A stretch of DNA of 64,000 nucleotides from Pseudomonadales bacterium (GCA_028279305.1 JANQOA010000384.1:1-64000), one strand, 5' to 3'; counted from the first letter of the stretch, positions 9,821-18,816 are shown. Notes: a model not told the origin generated them from the sequence alone. A program made the numbers and translations.

Positions 9821-9946
9821 ATGAAAAAACCAAACTATTCTTTCGAAAAAAGACAACGCGAAGCCGCCAAGGAAAAAAAGCGGGCAGATAAACGACTCAA
9901 GAAATTAGCAAGAAGTGACAAAGATGGCACAAAAGAAAGCGGCTGA
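9821..9946 (+). CDS. Small lysine-rich protein (41 aa)
   Basis: A 41-residue protein beginning MKKPNYSFEKRQREAAKEKK, very rich in Lys, Arg and Glu and probably one charged helix. I recall similar 40-60 residue proteins starting with a K/N-P-N-Y-x-FEKRQ motif in many Proteobacteria, with no known function. The TATAAT at 9646 lies upstream. Its 3' end overlaps the next gene by 23 bases in another frame, which suggests coupled translation. Nucleic acid binding is possible from the charge but not shown. Confidence 0.7.
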   Translation: MKKPNYSFEKRQREAAKEKKRADKRLKKLARSDKDGTKESG

Positions 9947-10139
9947 ACCTTCCGCAAAACTCAGACGGAAATCTATCGAGGAAGACCTGGCAGCGTATCT
10001 GACCGCCGGGAACAAAATAGAACAAGTGCCAAGCGGCATGTCCTCCCAGGATCCCCAAGGGCGTGGCAAGGCGCTGCGCTCAGGCGCACCCGGTACGGAC
10101 AATAAGTCCGCCCCGGAACAGAAAAAGCCAACCGGCTAG
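9924..10139 (+). CDS. Small SutA-like protein
   Basis: A 71-residue protein from the ATG at 9924 (MAQKKAAEPSAKLRRKS); an in-frame GTG three codons earlier is an alternative. The core RRKSIEEDLAAYLTAGNKIE with a following QVPSG recalls the C-terminal conserved part of SutA (AMEEFLSRGGKVQEI), an RNA polymerase-associated regulator of slow growth in Pseudomonas. The disordered, Gln/Lys/Pro-rich tail fits too. The match is by eye, so function is tentative. It overlaps the preceding 41-aa gene. Confidence 0.6.
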   Translation: MAQKKAAEPSAKLRRKSIEEDLAAYLTAGNKIEQVPSGMSSQDPQGRGKALRSGAPGTDNKSAPEQKKPTG

Positions 10140-10160
10140 ACCGGCTGCTGCGCAAAAATT

Positions 10161-10238
10161 TGGTCTGGGTGGTTGGATTCGAACCAACGGCCACTCGCGT
10201 CCAAAGCGAGTACTCTGACCAGACTGAGCTACACCCAG
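10161..10238 (-). tRNA. tRNA-Pro (anticodon TGG), with A at position 37
   Basis: On the minus strand a complete cloverleaf folds: acceptor stem CTGGGTG/CACCCAG, D stem GCTC/GAGT, anticodon stem CTCGC/GCGAG, T arm GTTGG-TTCGAAT-CCAAC, discriminator A and an encoded CCA. The seven-base anticodon loop reads TTTGGAC, placing TGG at 34-36 (proline). Proline tRNAs normally carry G at position 37, the substrate of TrmD; here it is A, followed by C38. The tRNA lies eight bases downstream of a Leu-type tRNA. Confidence 0.8.
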
Positions 10239-10246
10239 ACGGAAGC

Positions 10247-10323
10247 TGGTACCCCAGGTGGGACTCGAACCCACAAAAACCGGTTTCTAAAACCGGCGCC
10301 TATGCCAATTCGGCTACCGGGGC
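10247..10323 (-). tRNA. tRNA with Leu anticodon (TAG) but a short variable loop
   Basis: A second minus-strand cloverleaf: acceptor GCCCCGG/CTGGGGT (with G-U pairs), anticodon stem CCGGT/ACCGG, T arm GTGGG-TTCGAGT-CCCAC, A73 and encoded CCA. The loop TTTAGAA gives anticodon TAG, which reads the Leu codon CUA. The D arm (GCCGAATTGG) resembles leucine tRNAs, but the variable region is only five bases, whereas bacterial leucine tRNAs are class II with a long variable arm. Position 37 is A rather than the G usual after G36. The order Leu then Pro matches leuT-proM of E. coli. Identity is therefore uncertain. Confidence 0.7.
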
Positions 10324-10719
10324 TTCTAGTTGCCGGTGGTTTCCTGGCGGGGAGATGTTGGGGGTTATTGGGAGAATGCTTTGATTGATCTTTCCGCCAG
10401 CGTTGCACCAGCGGGATACAACGCCTGTTTAGCTGCCGGGCCTCGGAAAACTTCCCGGGCACACAGCACCAGCCGGCTTCACGAGGAGCCCACTGAACTT
10501 GCGATGTATCGGTAAATGAACCATTCCTCTACTTCTTCTCTAGCTTTTTTGCTTGTCTATCTTTGCCTAACGAATAGAGAAAGTGACACTATTCGCTGCT
10601 GCAGGCGCGAACTGTGCGCTTTCTTTTGTTAGCGGTCAAACGGTTTTTTGTTGGCGCAGGAAAAAGGTGATGCACATCCTGTTCCGCAAAGATTTTCAGC
10701 CCGCAACGAAATACTTATC
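10324..10719. other. Intergenic region, no gene seen
   Basis: About 396 bases upstream of the two tRNAs and downstream of the minus-strand gene ending at 10720. It should hold the tRNA promoter on the minus strand. A short inverted repeat CGAATAG...CTATTCG lies at 10571-10595. Short frames here show no recognisable protein features. Confidence 0.5.
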
Positions 10720-11763
10720 CTAGGGTTGCCCATCGCGCAGGCGCGCGCCCCGCAGCATTCCACCCAACGCGTAGTTGCCTTCGTGGCAGGCATACTCGAA
10801 CATCTTCTGCTCCGAGCGGCGCATCAGCACCCGGTAGGTAAACGGATGCTCAAAGCTATCCGGTGCGGTCACTGTCGCGTCGTAGCTCAACTGATCTTCC
10901 GCAAGCCTAGTAAAACGTTCGACAAGCCGCAGATTAACCCCGGAACCCAACACCCCTTCCACTTCGGAGATGTCGACTACCGGCAGGTGAAAAGCCGGGG
11001 TTTTGTCGGTGAAGTTGGTTGTTTCCACAACAAAGGTCTCTCCGTCCCAGCGGCCCCTCGAGCTTCCCGACCATTGCCGCATGTCACGCGGCAGCTGCGC
11101 GCGTCCATCGGTAGGCACAATCCGGGCGTCGTGGACCATCTCCGTCACCACTACAAAAAACCCGGGGTTCTGGACGATGCGAAGATTGTTGTTGTAGGCG
11201 CTGGGCACAATCGGCGGGCCCGCGTTAAAACCGATCAGACAACGCTCGGAGAGCCCGAAGGACTCCGGGTGTTCATGCACATACTCCGGCCCAACGCTAT
11301 ACGAAAGCACATCCCGAACCGGCGCGGTGCGTTTTTGATTCTGCGCGATTCGCCGCTCTTCCGCCGCCGCCACCCGCTGCGGCAGCCGGCCGTTCGGCGG
11401 ATCAACAATCAGCGACGTGCGCAGTTCAACGTCCAGGTTCTCGCCCGCGTCCAGCCAAAACGCGTTGTACCCCTCCACATCCTGTTTTGGTGATCCGGTG
11501 GGCTCGTCCTTGCGGTCGGGAGGTAGAATCTTGGTGAGCAACGCTTGGGCTTCCGCCGGGGTCAGCACCTGCTTGTCACCGAACTCCGGCGGACGCTCCA
11601 GAGGGGTGAGGGTGCGGAAATCCCATACACCTTGCAGGTTGGGATCACCCCATGAAGTGCGAGGCGTGGTGTATTCGTCAGATTCTGCCTGTGCGCGCAA
11701 ACCAGGGCTTGCAAGCAGGAGTGCAACAAAGAGTGAGTGGGCCAGTGCGGTTTGCTTGTGCAT
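10720..11763 (-). CDS. Secreted protein of unknown function
   Basis: A 347-residue protein with a signal peptide (MHKQTALAHSLFVALLLASPGLRAQA). The mature part begins with TPRTSWGDPNLQGVWDF, a start that recurs in many uncharacterised exported proteins of Acidobacteria and marine Gammaproteobacteria. The rest looks like a beta-rich globular domain without cofactor motifs. The frame is open upstream to 11871, but that would overlap the LysR gene; the ATG at 11763 follows a GGCGAGA stretch and gives a clean signal peptide. It lies 34 bases after the LysR stop and may be cotranscribed with it. Confidence 0.75.
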   Translation of the reverse strand: MHKQTALAHSLFVALLLASPGLRAQAESDEYTTPRTSWGDPNLQGVWDFRTLTPLERPPEFGDKQVLTPAEAQALLTKILPPDRKDEPTGSPKQDVEGYNAFWLDAGENLDVELRTSLIVDPPNGRLPQRVAAAEERRIAQNQKRTAPVRDVLSYSVGPEYVHEHPESFGLSERCLIGFNAGPPIVPSAYNNNLRIVQNPGFFVVVTEMVHDARIVPTDGRAQLPRDMRQWSGSSRGRWDGETFVVETTNFTDKTPAFHLPVVDISEVEGVLGSGVNLRLVERFTRLAEDQLSYDATVTAPDSFEHPFTYRVLMRRSEQKMFEYACHEGNYALGGMLRGARLRDGQP

Positions 11764-11797
11764 GTCACGTCTCGCCATCATCTGCGCAGACATCAGT

Positions 11798-12745
11798 CTA
11801 GCTCGATTCGGCGGCACCGTCATGCATCGGCTCTGCACCCTGCGCATCCAGCCGCGCAACAAGAAAATCAACTGCCACTTTAACCTTGGGCACCAGGTAG
11901 CGCTGTTTCTGATACAGCAGGTAAATCGCTATATCCGCACTCTGGCTGATGTGCACTTTCGGTTCGATGTCCAGCTCCACGACCTCGCCGTTGTGCAGGT
12001 ATGTTTGCAGTTGTGTGGACCAGCGCGGCGCCATTGAGATACCGGACCCGGCGACCGCCAGCCTGCCCAACCACCCAGCATTATTCGATATGGCGGCGGG
12101 AATACCGGACACGTCGTGCCATCCGCCCTCCGAGTGACACAGCCACGGGGACGGCCCGCCAGGGGTTCTGAAGAACAGACCGCGGTGTTGGCGCAGTTCA
12201 AATGCGTTCCGCGGAACGCCGTGCTTCTCCAGATAAGCGGGCGCGGCAACGGGAATAAATGTGTTGTCCATCAGGCGAATCGCCTGAACACGTTCGTTGG
12301 GCGCATAACCGCCGCGGATCGCAATATCCACAATATCCCGGCCCAGGGCAGTCAGGTCGTCGCTGAGACTGACATCCAACACAATATCCGGGTATTTTTC
12401 ACTAAATTCGTCCAACAGCGGCAGCAGACGGTACTCGCCAAAACTCACCGTCGAACTGATCCGCAACTGACCCGTGGGTTTAGCGTGATAACTGCGCACG
12501 GTCTCGTCGCTGCGTTCCAGTTGGAACAGAATCTCCTGCACCTGCTGATAATACAACTCGCCAATCTCAGTGATCTGCACAACCCGGGTACTGCGCTTAA
12601 GCAGGGACGCCCCCAGGCTGGCCTCAAGTGCGGCTACGCGCCGGGACAGAGAGGAAGGCGGCACTGAGAAAGCGGCCGCGGCCTTGGTAAAGCTGCCGGT
12701 TTCCACCACCTTGCAGAAATAGCGTAAGGCTCTCAGTTGGTCCAT
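11798..12745 (-). CDS. LysR-family transcriptional regulator
   Basis: A 315-residue LysR regulator. The winged helix-turn-helix spans about residues 4-63 (RALRYFCKVVETGSFTKAAA, then PPSSLSRRVAALE), followed by the periplasmic-binding-protein-like effector domain (about 90-300). It is divergent from the enone reductase gene at 12867, and the 121-base gap holds an inverted repeat at 12770-12784. That layout is typical for a LysR protein controlling its divergent neighbour. The effector is unknown. Confidence 0.92.
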   Translation of the reverse strand: MDQLRALRYFCKVVETGSFTKAAAAFSVPPSSLSRRVAALEASLGASLLKRSTRVVQITEIGELYYQQVQEILFQLERSDETVRSYHAKPTGQLRISSTVSFGEYRLLPLLDEFSEKYPDIVLDVSLSDDLTALGRDIVDIAIRGGYAPNERVQAIRLMDNTFIPVAAPAYLEKHGVPRNAFELRQHRGLFFRTPGGPSPWLCHSEGGWHDVSGIPAAISNNAGWLGRLAVAGSGISMAPRWSTQLQTYLHNGEVVELDIEPKVHISQSADIAIYLLYQKQRYLVPKVKVAVDFLVARLDAQGAEPMHDGAAESS

Positions 12746-12769
12746 ATCAGACCCGTTTTCCTATCATTA

Positions 12770-12784
12770 TTGTCATAAAGACAA
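12770..12784. promoter_or_regulatory. Candidate LysR operator (inverted repeat)
   Basis: TTGTC-ATAAA-GACAA, a perfect 5-base inverted repeat with a 5-base spacer, lies in the divergent LysR/reductase gap. The flanks (TTA before, AATAA after) extend the symmetry imperfectly. Position and dyad form suit a LysR site; binding is inferred. Confidence 0.4.
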
Positions 12785-12866
12785 AATAATCATCCATCTA
12801 AGCCTATTTATCTACCATTTTTGGTCACAAATAATCACGCCTCTGTTTATACCCCGGATTCACACC

Positions 12867-13865
12867 ATGCAGAAAAACACCAGCATTCACCTCGCCGCCC
12901 GGCCCGCTTCCGGCCCCATCACCGCGGACTTGTTTGAGGTCAGACAAGGCAACATGCCGGAAATTGGACCCGGAGAAATCCTCATCAAGCAGACGCACAT
13001 GTCGCTGGACCCGGCCATGATCGGCTGGATGAACCCGGACCCGGAGAGCTACATCCCACCGGTTGCCATTGGCGAGGTCATGCGCTCCAGCGGCGTCGGT
13101 ACGGTCATCGCCAGCAACCATCCCGACTTTAACGCGGCGGATCAGGTCAGCGGCATGTTCGGGTGGACCGAGTTTTTGGTTTCCAAGGGCGAAGGCCTTA
13201 ACAAGCTACAACCCGGTTTAGCCCCAGAAACCGTGCTTGCCGTTTTTGCGTTGCCGGGTCTCACCGCCACTCAGGGGTTATATGGGTTTGGCCATCCGCA
13301 ACCCGAAGAAACCATTGTCATCAGCGGCGCCGCGGGCTCTGTCGGCTCCATTGTCGGCCAACTTGCGAAAGCGGATGGACTGAACGTAGTTGGCGTTGCC
13401 GGCGATGACGAGAAGTGTGCATGGATTTGTGAAGAACTCGGATTCGACGGCGCCATCAACTATAAAAGTGACAACATCGAAGAGAGGCTGGCGGAACTGG
13501 CGCCGGAAGGTGTGGACATCTATTTTGAGAATACCGGAGGCACCGTGCAACAACCTGTCTTCGACCGCATGAACGCCCACGGGCGCATCATCGTCTGCGG
13601 CATGATTGCCGACTATATGAGCGAAACACCCGCACCCGGCCCCAACTGGATACCTCTGGTGAAGAAGCGCATCACCATACGCGGCTTTGCCATGCCGGAC
13701 CATCTGGCTGAAGCGCCCGCGCTGCTGGAGAAACTCACACCCTATGTGCTGGACGGCAAGATCAAATTTCGGACCCACGTCCTGGAAGGGCTGGAAGCCT
13801 CCATTGACGGGCTTAACTTGTTTTTCAGCGGCGCCAACCGCGGCAAGTTGATCGTTGAGTTGTAA
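12867..13865 (+). CDS. NADP-dependent enone reductase, CurA/LTB4-dehydrogenase type
   Basis: A 332-residue zinc-free medium-chain dehydrogenase/reductase. The nucleotide-binding motif SGAAGSVGSIVGQLAK (about residues 152-167) and the early MSLDPAMIGWM segment match the CurA / leukotriene B4 12-hydroxydehydrogenase / double-bond reductase group. These enzymes reduce the C=C bond of alpha,beta-unsaturated ketones or aldehydes with NADPH. The physiological substrate is unknown; detoxification of reactive enones is a reasonable guess. The gene is divergent from LysR and 23 bases upstream of a cytochrome b561. Confidence 0.88.
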   Translation: MQKNTSIHLAARPASGPITADLFEVRQGNMPEIGPGEILIKQTHMSLDPAMIGWMNPDPESYIPPVAIGEVMRSSGVGTVIASNHPDFNAADQVSGMFGWTEFLVSKGEGLNKLQPGLAPETVLAVFALPGLTATQGLYGFGHPQPEETIVISGAAGSVGSIVGQLAKADGLNVVGVAGDDEKCAWICEELGFDGAINYKSDNIEERLAELAPEGVDIYFENTGGTVQQPVFDRMNAHGRIIVCGMIADYMSETPAPGPNWIPLVKKRITIRGFAMPDHLAEAPALLEKLTPYVLDGKIKFRTHVLEGLEASIDGLNLFFSGANRGKLIVEL

Positions 13866-13888
13866 CCCGCGCCCAAGGAGAGTTCAGC

Positions 13889-14863
13889 ATGCACCTCACA
13901 ATATTATTGTTTACCGTTCTGTTAGCCCTGGGTATCAGCCCGGAGCTGCTGGCCGCCGTGACGGCTGAAACAGCCGGCAGCGGTTCAGATGTCCAGACCC
14001 CTCCCGCGACTCAGTTGGATGGTTTGTTGCCCCTGATGATCGTGATGACTTCAATTGTCACGGCCTGGTGCATGAACTACGCGGCACCGAAAACCCGGGC
14101 AATCGGCACGGCGCTGGCCTCCGTCGGATGCCTGGCGGTGGCGGTGTGGTTTTTCTTTTTTGTCACCGGCTCCGGCATTCTGGAAAACCCGAAGCCGAAC
14201 CAGACCCCAATGGACTCCGCCAAGCCGGCACTGCTGTGGGTACAGGGCAGCGCTGCCCTGGCTGCCGGGCTGCTGTTACTGGTGACCGCCCTGCGGCAAG
14301 GCAGATCTACCCGGGAACTGACGTTGGGTGCAGCAAACGAAAGCCAGCGCTACGGGCGGGTGTCGCGCATCTTCCACTGGACCATGGCAGCATTATTCAT
14401 TGTGATTGTGCCCATGGGTGTGTTTGCGTCCATCATTCCCGAAGATGCAGCGTTCCGCAGAATTTATTACACCATTCACGAAACCCTCGGGGTGCTGGTG
14501 CTGGTTTTAGCAGCCGGCAGAATCTTATGGAACAGGCGGTCCCGCCGGCCGGCGTTGGATACAGCGTTGAAGCCGATGGAACGCAAGATGGCGCACGGAG
14601 CACACGTTGCGCTGTATGGCCTGATGCTGGCGCTACCCGTGACCGGATTTGTTATGACCACCTACGTAGGCGCCCCTACCCTGTTCTTCGCCTGGGAGTT
14701 GCCGCCCCTGTGGGGTCCGGGCAACGGGCTGGTCTGGGGCTTGCTGCACAAGTACATACTGCCTTACATTCTCTACATTGTATGGGGTTCGCATATTCTG
14801 GGCGCGTTGAAGCACCGCTATATTGATGGTCATGAAAATGCGTTCCGGCGGATGGTGAGTTAG
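13889..14863 (+). CDS. Cytochrome b561-type membrane protein with N-terminal membrane extension
   Basis: A 324-residue membrane protein. The C-terminal half (about 150-324) is a bacterial cytochrome b561: RIFHWTMAALF, IHETLG, HGAHVALYGLM and the tail HILGALKHRYIDGHENAFRRM supply haem-ligand histidines across four helices. The N-terminal half adds a signal-like segment and two to three more hydrophobic helices not found in the plain family. It probably moves electrons between quinol and a periplasmic acceptor. The spacing from the reductase gene (23 bases) suggests one transcript. Confidence 0.85.
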   Translation: MHLTILLFTVLLALGISPELLAAVTAETAGSGSDVQTPPATQLDGLLPLMIVMTSIVTAWCMNYAAPKTRAIGTALASVGCLAVAVWFFFFVTGSGILENPKPNQTPMDSAKPALLWVQGSAALAAGLLLLVTALRQGRSTRELTLGAANESQRYGRVSRIFHWTMAALFIVIVPMGVFASIIPEDAAFRRIYYTIHETLGVLVLVLAAGRILWNRRSRRPALDTALKPMERKMAHGAHVALYGLMLALPVTGFVMTTYVGAPTLFFAWELPPLWGPGNGLVWGLLHKYILPYILYIVWGSHILGALKHRYIDGHENAFRRMVS

Positions 14864-14960
14864 AACACAGAATCGATGCGTCTTTGCGTGAGTGGCAGGT
14901 CGGCTACAGCTATCATCGTGCAGGGAATCCTTTGTAACTGAACAAGAAGGCGCAGCAAGC

Positions 14961-16685
14961 ATGAATACGTCAAAGACGTTCAAATTACCACCAGAAGACG
15001 TATGGCAGCTACTAAGCGATAGAGAGGCTCAAAAAATCTGGTTGGGCACGGCTGCATACTTCCCTTTTAGAAAGCATCAACGCGTAAAAATTGCTGATGA
15101 TGCAGGGCTGTGGCGAGAAGGTTTCATTCGAAAAACCCAGTACGAAGAATCTGTAGTCCTCGAATTACATCCATCCATTGGCGGAGCGCCGATCGCAAAC
15201 AGAAGTGAATGCCGCATAGAGCTCATAGACTTAGGTGAAAACAGCTGCAAAATTCTTGTTTCGGAAGTTTTCGCCTCGAATAGTGCTGAAGACGCCAAAC
15301 ACGCTCGTTTGTTTTGGCAAGCCGCACTTGGGCGTTTATCTGGACTCACTAGCAACATCAGCACTCGCCGCAATAGTCCACGCCAAGCGGTAGTCGTTAT
15401 ACATGGTATAGGCGAACAGGAACCAGGGGTGACATTAAGAAGCTTCGTAAAAGGTTGCTTCGGTCCCGACGAATTAAAGTGGTCTAAACCCGACTACTCA
15501 TCTCCACTATTTGAACTCAGGAAAATCACACTAGCTGCGTCGTACAACAAGTCACGGCCAACAACAGATTTTTTCGAACTATATTGGGCACACGTTATCA
15601 GAGATACCACGCTAGCCGACATCCTGGCGTGGTTCAAATTACTACTTCTGCGTAACCCCCCGTCCAAGTTCTTTAGAGTCTGGCTAACAGTCTGGGCAAT
15701 AATTCTAATCCTGCTAGCTGGTGGACTTCTCAAAATTCTCGGCCCATCGCATCCAGTTATCGACTTCGTTTTAGGCAGCAGTCTCTTAGTTTCCATTGCA
15801 GCGGGAATTTGGCAGTTAGTCGGCAAGGCTGTCATCTTAGACGGTCTGGGTGACGCGGTACGCTACCTAACCCCACGGCCGTCTAACATATCCCATCGCC
15901 AATCCGTACGTGAGGCGGGTGTCGAACTACTACACGGACTTCACATGGATGGGAAGTACGATCGCATTGTTATTGTCGGCCACAGTTTAGGCAGCGTAAT
16001 CGCCTACGACATCATTACCCACTATTGGATTCGTGTTCACCAGTTACACCTAGCACCCTCCACCGTCTACAACAAGGCCATTATTTCTGTCGAGCGCAAC
16101 AGAAGTACAAAAGATTCGAAGACGTTTCGTGAATTGCAGCGCAACGCATGGAACTCTATGCGGAAAAACACGCAAACTTGGTTGGTGACGGATTTAGTGA
16201 CCCTAGGTAGTCCGCTAAGTGCGGCAAGTTATCTAATGGCGGATTCCGAGTCTGAGCTAGCCGAAGCAATGGCACACCGCGAACTTCCGAAGTGCCCACC
16301 CGTGACCGAGTCGGATGGCCGCCACGAGAGGATGTCATTCGACAGGTCTTATACAGACCGGGAAGGCAAGGCGCACAGAACATTTAAGTACTTCCATCAC
16401 GCTGCCGCGTTTGCGGTGACGCGTTGGACTAATCTGTTCTTTGACGACGGATTGTTAAAGGATCCAATCGGTGGACCATTGGCGAAGATTTTTGGACACT
16501 GGGTTAGAGATGTGCCGCTGCCGGATCCACTGCCGAAAAAGTACTTCCTGCACACTCACTATTGGACTCAGTTCGGAGAAGATCAACACATAAACGAACT
16601 TCTCGGAGCACTGGATTTGAATGTGGCAAATGAACTAGGTGACAGGGCTAAACTAAACAACCCACTGCTTTATCTGCCCCGGTGA
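14961..16685 (+). CDS. Fusion of START-like (AHSA1/SRPBCC) domain with membrane alpha/beta hydrolase
   Basis: A 574-residue protein in two parts. Residues 1-130 look like an AHSA1/SRPBCC ligand-binding fold (FKLPPEDVWQLLSDREAQKI). Residues 143-574 are an alpha/beta hydrolase-like region starting VVVIHGIGEQ (148-153) with the nucleophile motif VGHSLGS (Ser342). Two hydrophobic segments (about 240-260 and 266-286) lie between the oxyanion region and the nucleophile elbow, so the enzyme should be membrane-anchored. A paralogue of the hydrolase part, without the START-like domain, is encoded at 34901-36274. I chose the ATG at 14961 with AAGAAGG ten bases upstream. Substrate unknown; a lipid is plausible. 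Confidence 0.72.
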   Translation: MNTSKTFKLPPEDVWQLLSDREAQKIWLGTAAYFPFRKHQRVKIADDAGLWREGFIRKTQYEESVVLELHPSIGGAPIANRSECRIELIDLGENSCKILVSEVFASNSAEDAKHARLFWQAALGRLSGLTSNISTRRNSPRQAVVVIHGIGEQEPGVTLRSFVKGCFGPDELKWSKPDYSSPLFELRKITLAASYNKSRPTTDFFELYWAHVIRDTTLADILAWFKLLLLRNPPSKFFRVWLTVWAIILILLAGGLLKILGPSHPVIDFVLGSSLLVSIAAGIWQLVGKAVILDGLGDAVRYLTPRPSNISHRQSVREAGVELLHGLHMDGKYDRIVIVGHSLGSVIAYDIITHYWIRVHQLHLAPSTVYNKAIISVERNRSTKDSKTFRELQRNAWNSMRKNTQTWLVTDLVTLGSPLSAASYLMADSESELAEAMAHRELPKCPPVTESDGRHERMSFDRSYTDREGKAHRTFKYFHHAAAFAVTRWTNLFFDDGLLKDPIGGPLAKIFGHWVRDVPLPDPLPKKYFLHTHYWTQFGEDQHINELLGALDLNVANELGDRAKLNNPLLYLPR

Positions 16686-16931
16686 GTAGTTAGGCCCGAA
16701 CCAAATGCATAGGCAAATGGCCGGGGACGAACCCCTGAGCAACGCATGGTCACCCCGGACCTAACACTTTTCAAATATACCTTAGTCGATTGAAATGTCA
16801 CCCAAATGTAATGTGCGCACCGATTGCAAACTGATTTGCCGGATAGGTTAAACGCTCCCAAATCCATTACGGTAGAATGCCTCTCCCGTCGCTTCACTGC
16901 GGCGGACCAAGCCAAACCAGGAGGTAATAAG

Positions 16932-18128
16932 GTGCCGCGCTCACTTCGCCACGGCCGTCAAATGGTCTCAATCCCCGGGCCCTCAGTCATTCCCGACCGC
17001 GTGCTGGCCGCCATGCATCAGCCCATGCCCAACATTTACGAGGGTGAGTTGATCGACACATCAAACAGTGTACTCAACGACCTGCCGGCAATCGCCAGGA
17101 CCACCGGCAACGTGTTTATTGCCGTCACCAACGGCCATGGCGCGTGGGAGATGGCGCTGACCAACACGCTGAGCCGCGGCGACAAAGTACTGGTGCTGGA
17201 ATCCGGCGTCTTCGCCACCAACTGGGGACAGATGGGCGAGACCATGGGCATCAAAACGCAGACCCTGCCCGGTGCTGACAGGGCACCGGTGGACCCCGAC
17301 GCGGTTGAAACTACCTTGCGTGCTGACAAAGCAGGTGACATCAAAGCAATTCTGGTTGTACAGGTGGACACGGCCACATCAGTGCGCAACGACATCCCGG
17401 CAATCCGTGCAGCCATGGACGCCGCCGGCCACCCCGCCCTGTTGATGGTCGACTGCATAGCTTCACTGGGGTGTGAACGTTTTGAGATGGATAAATGGGG
17501 TGTGGACGTCACCGTGGCGGGTTCGCAGAAAGGTTTAATGGTGCCGCCTGGGCTGGCTTTCGTCTGGGCCAGCCCGCGCGCAATGCAGGCTTATCAATCC
17601 GCGGACTTGCGCACAGGCTACTGGGACTGGGGCCCGCGCAGTGGTGAAGACGCCCACTACCTGCGCTACTGCGGCACACCACCCATTCAGCACATCTACG
17701 CCATGCGCGCAGCGTTAGACATGCTGAAAGAAGAAGGCTTGGAGAATGTATGGTGGCGCCACCAGGTGCTGGCCGACGCGGTGCGGGCCGCCATTGATGC
17801 CTGGGGCCATGCGAGCGAGATTGAGCACAACATCACCTCCACCGCGCATCGCTCCAACGCTGTCAGTACGGTACTGACCGGGGCGTTGGACGCTGACCGT
17901 ATGCGCGAAATTGCGGAACAAGAGGCCGGCCTGGTGTTGGGCATTAATGTGGGTGACCTCGGCAATGCCTTTCGCATTGGTCATATGGGGCACTTGAATC
18001 CGCCGATGTTGCTGGGGACCCTGGGGACAGTTGAGGCCTGTCTGCTGCAGATGGGCGTGGCGTTGCCTGTTTCCGGGGTTGGAGCTGCGGCGGCGGAGAT
18101 TGCAACCGGGCTATCCCCTGCGGACTGA
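16932..18128 (+). CDS. Class V aminotransferase (serine/alanine-glyoxylate type)
   Basis: A 398-residue PLP enzyme of aminotransferase class V, closest in appearance to serine-glyoxylate and alanine-glyoxylate aminotransferases. The start region IPGPSVIPDRVLAAM, VDCIASLG and SQKGLMVPPGLAF (with the PLP lysine) are diagnostic. The C-terminal domain carries the RIGHMGHLN motif that helps bind the substrate carboxylate. The GTG at 16932 is preceded by AGGAGGT seven bases upstream, clearly better than the in-frame ATG at 16824. It would act in glyoxylate or serine metabolism. No obvious operon partner. Confidence 0.9.
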   Translation: MPRSLRHGRQMVSIPGPSVIPDRVLAAMHQPMPNIYEGELIDTSNSVLNDLPAIARTTGNVFIAVTNGHGAWEMALTNTLSRGDKVLVLESGVFATNWGQMGETMGIKTQTLPGADRAPVDPDAVETTLRADKAGDIKAILVVQVDTATSVRNDIPAIRAAMDAAGHPALLMVDCIASLGCERFEMDKWGVDVTVAGSQKGLMVPPGLAFVWASPRAMQAYQSADLRTGYWDWGPRSGEDAHYLRYCGTPPIQHIYAMRAALDMLKEEGLENVWWRHQVLADAVRAAIDAWGHASEIEHNITSTAHRSNAVSTVLTGALDADRMREIAEQEAGLVLGINVGDLGNAFRIGHMGHLNPPMLLGTLGTVEACLLQMGVALPVSGVGAAAAEIATGLSPAD

Positions 18129-18180
18129 CGTTATGATCAGGATGGCTTCCGACAGACCCAACCGGCAGCAGTCGATTCAG

Positions 18181-18714
18181 TCATCTGACAATGTAAGGTA
18201 GGGTTTGCCCCTTGAACAGTGGTGGTCCGTTGTACCAAATTTGACCTTCCATGAGGCATCTGCGCTCTCGACACACCAGCTTCTCCGGCGGGGTGTTGTA
18301 AGCACAGTCTGAAGCGAACCCCCCAAGGGTATTCATCTCCTCTTCAGCATCGAAGAGTTTCTTGGCGTTGTCGGATATCTCTGCAAGAACCGTTTCCGCG
18401 AGTGTCGTCGGATAAATTGCGTAAGTATTCGGTCCGCCGCAACCTTTGCTACCAATGGGCATGGCCTTGCACTGGGTGTCAAACGTGCAGGATGAAGTTT
18501 CAATGAGCATCTGGATGTTGTGGACGGCTCGTTGCGCCGTAGCAGAGAGCAACGCGTACCTGCTTGTGCGCTGCATAGCGCACCAATCGGCATCTTGAAT
18601 GGTGATCCAGTCGGATAGTCGTTCCTGCGACCGCAATGCATCACAGTCCGGCTTTTCAAAAGCAAGACCAGAAAGCGGAAACAGGATTAGCCCGACCATT
18701 ACAACAAGCCGCAT
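18181..18714 (-). CDS. Secreted cysteine-rich protein of unknown function
   Basis: A 177-residue protein with a signal peptide (MRLVVMVGLILFPLSGLAF) and about nine cysteines in the mature part, including SSCTFDTQCKAMPIGSKGC and the GCGGP motif. These suggest a disulfide-stabilised periplasmic domain. I recognise the C-x-D-x-x-C...GCGGP pattern from uncharacterised exported proteins only. The ATG at 18714 is preceded by GAGTGA; a GTG three codons upstream is also possible. Confidence 0.65.
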   Translation of the reverse strand: MRLVVMVGLILFPLSGLAFEKPDCDALRSQERLSDWITIQDADWCAMQRTSRYALLSATAQRAVHNIQMLIETSSCTFDTQCKAMPIGSKGCGGPNTYAIYPTTLAETVLAEISDNAKKLFDAEEEMNTLGGFASDCAYNTPPEKLVCRERRCLMEGQIWYNGPPLFKGQTLPYIVR

Positions 18715-18816
18715 AGAAGTCACTCAGTGTTTGGATGCAAACAATTTTCGTGTGTGCCCCAACGTATGTCTGTAACCTGGATGTAATTTACCGGCGATCG
18801 GCGCCCGACCTCTGTA

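Noticed and set aside
10160..10388. Plus-strand frames over the tRNAs (GFEPTATRVQSE-like peptides)
   Set aside because: These peptides are the well-known false translations of tRNA genes.
10648..11493. 281-codon plus-strand frame
   Set aside because: It is antisense to the signal-peptide-bearing gene at 10720-11763 and has no features of its own.
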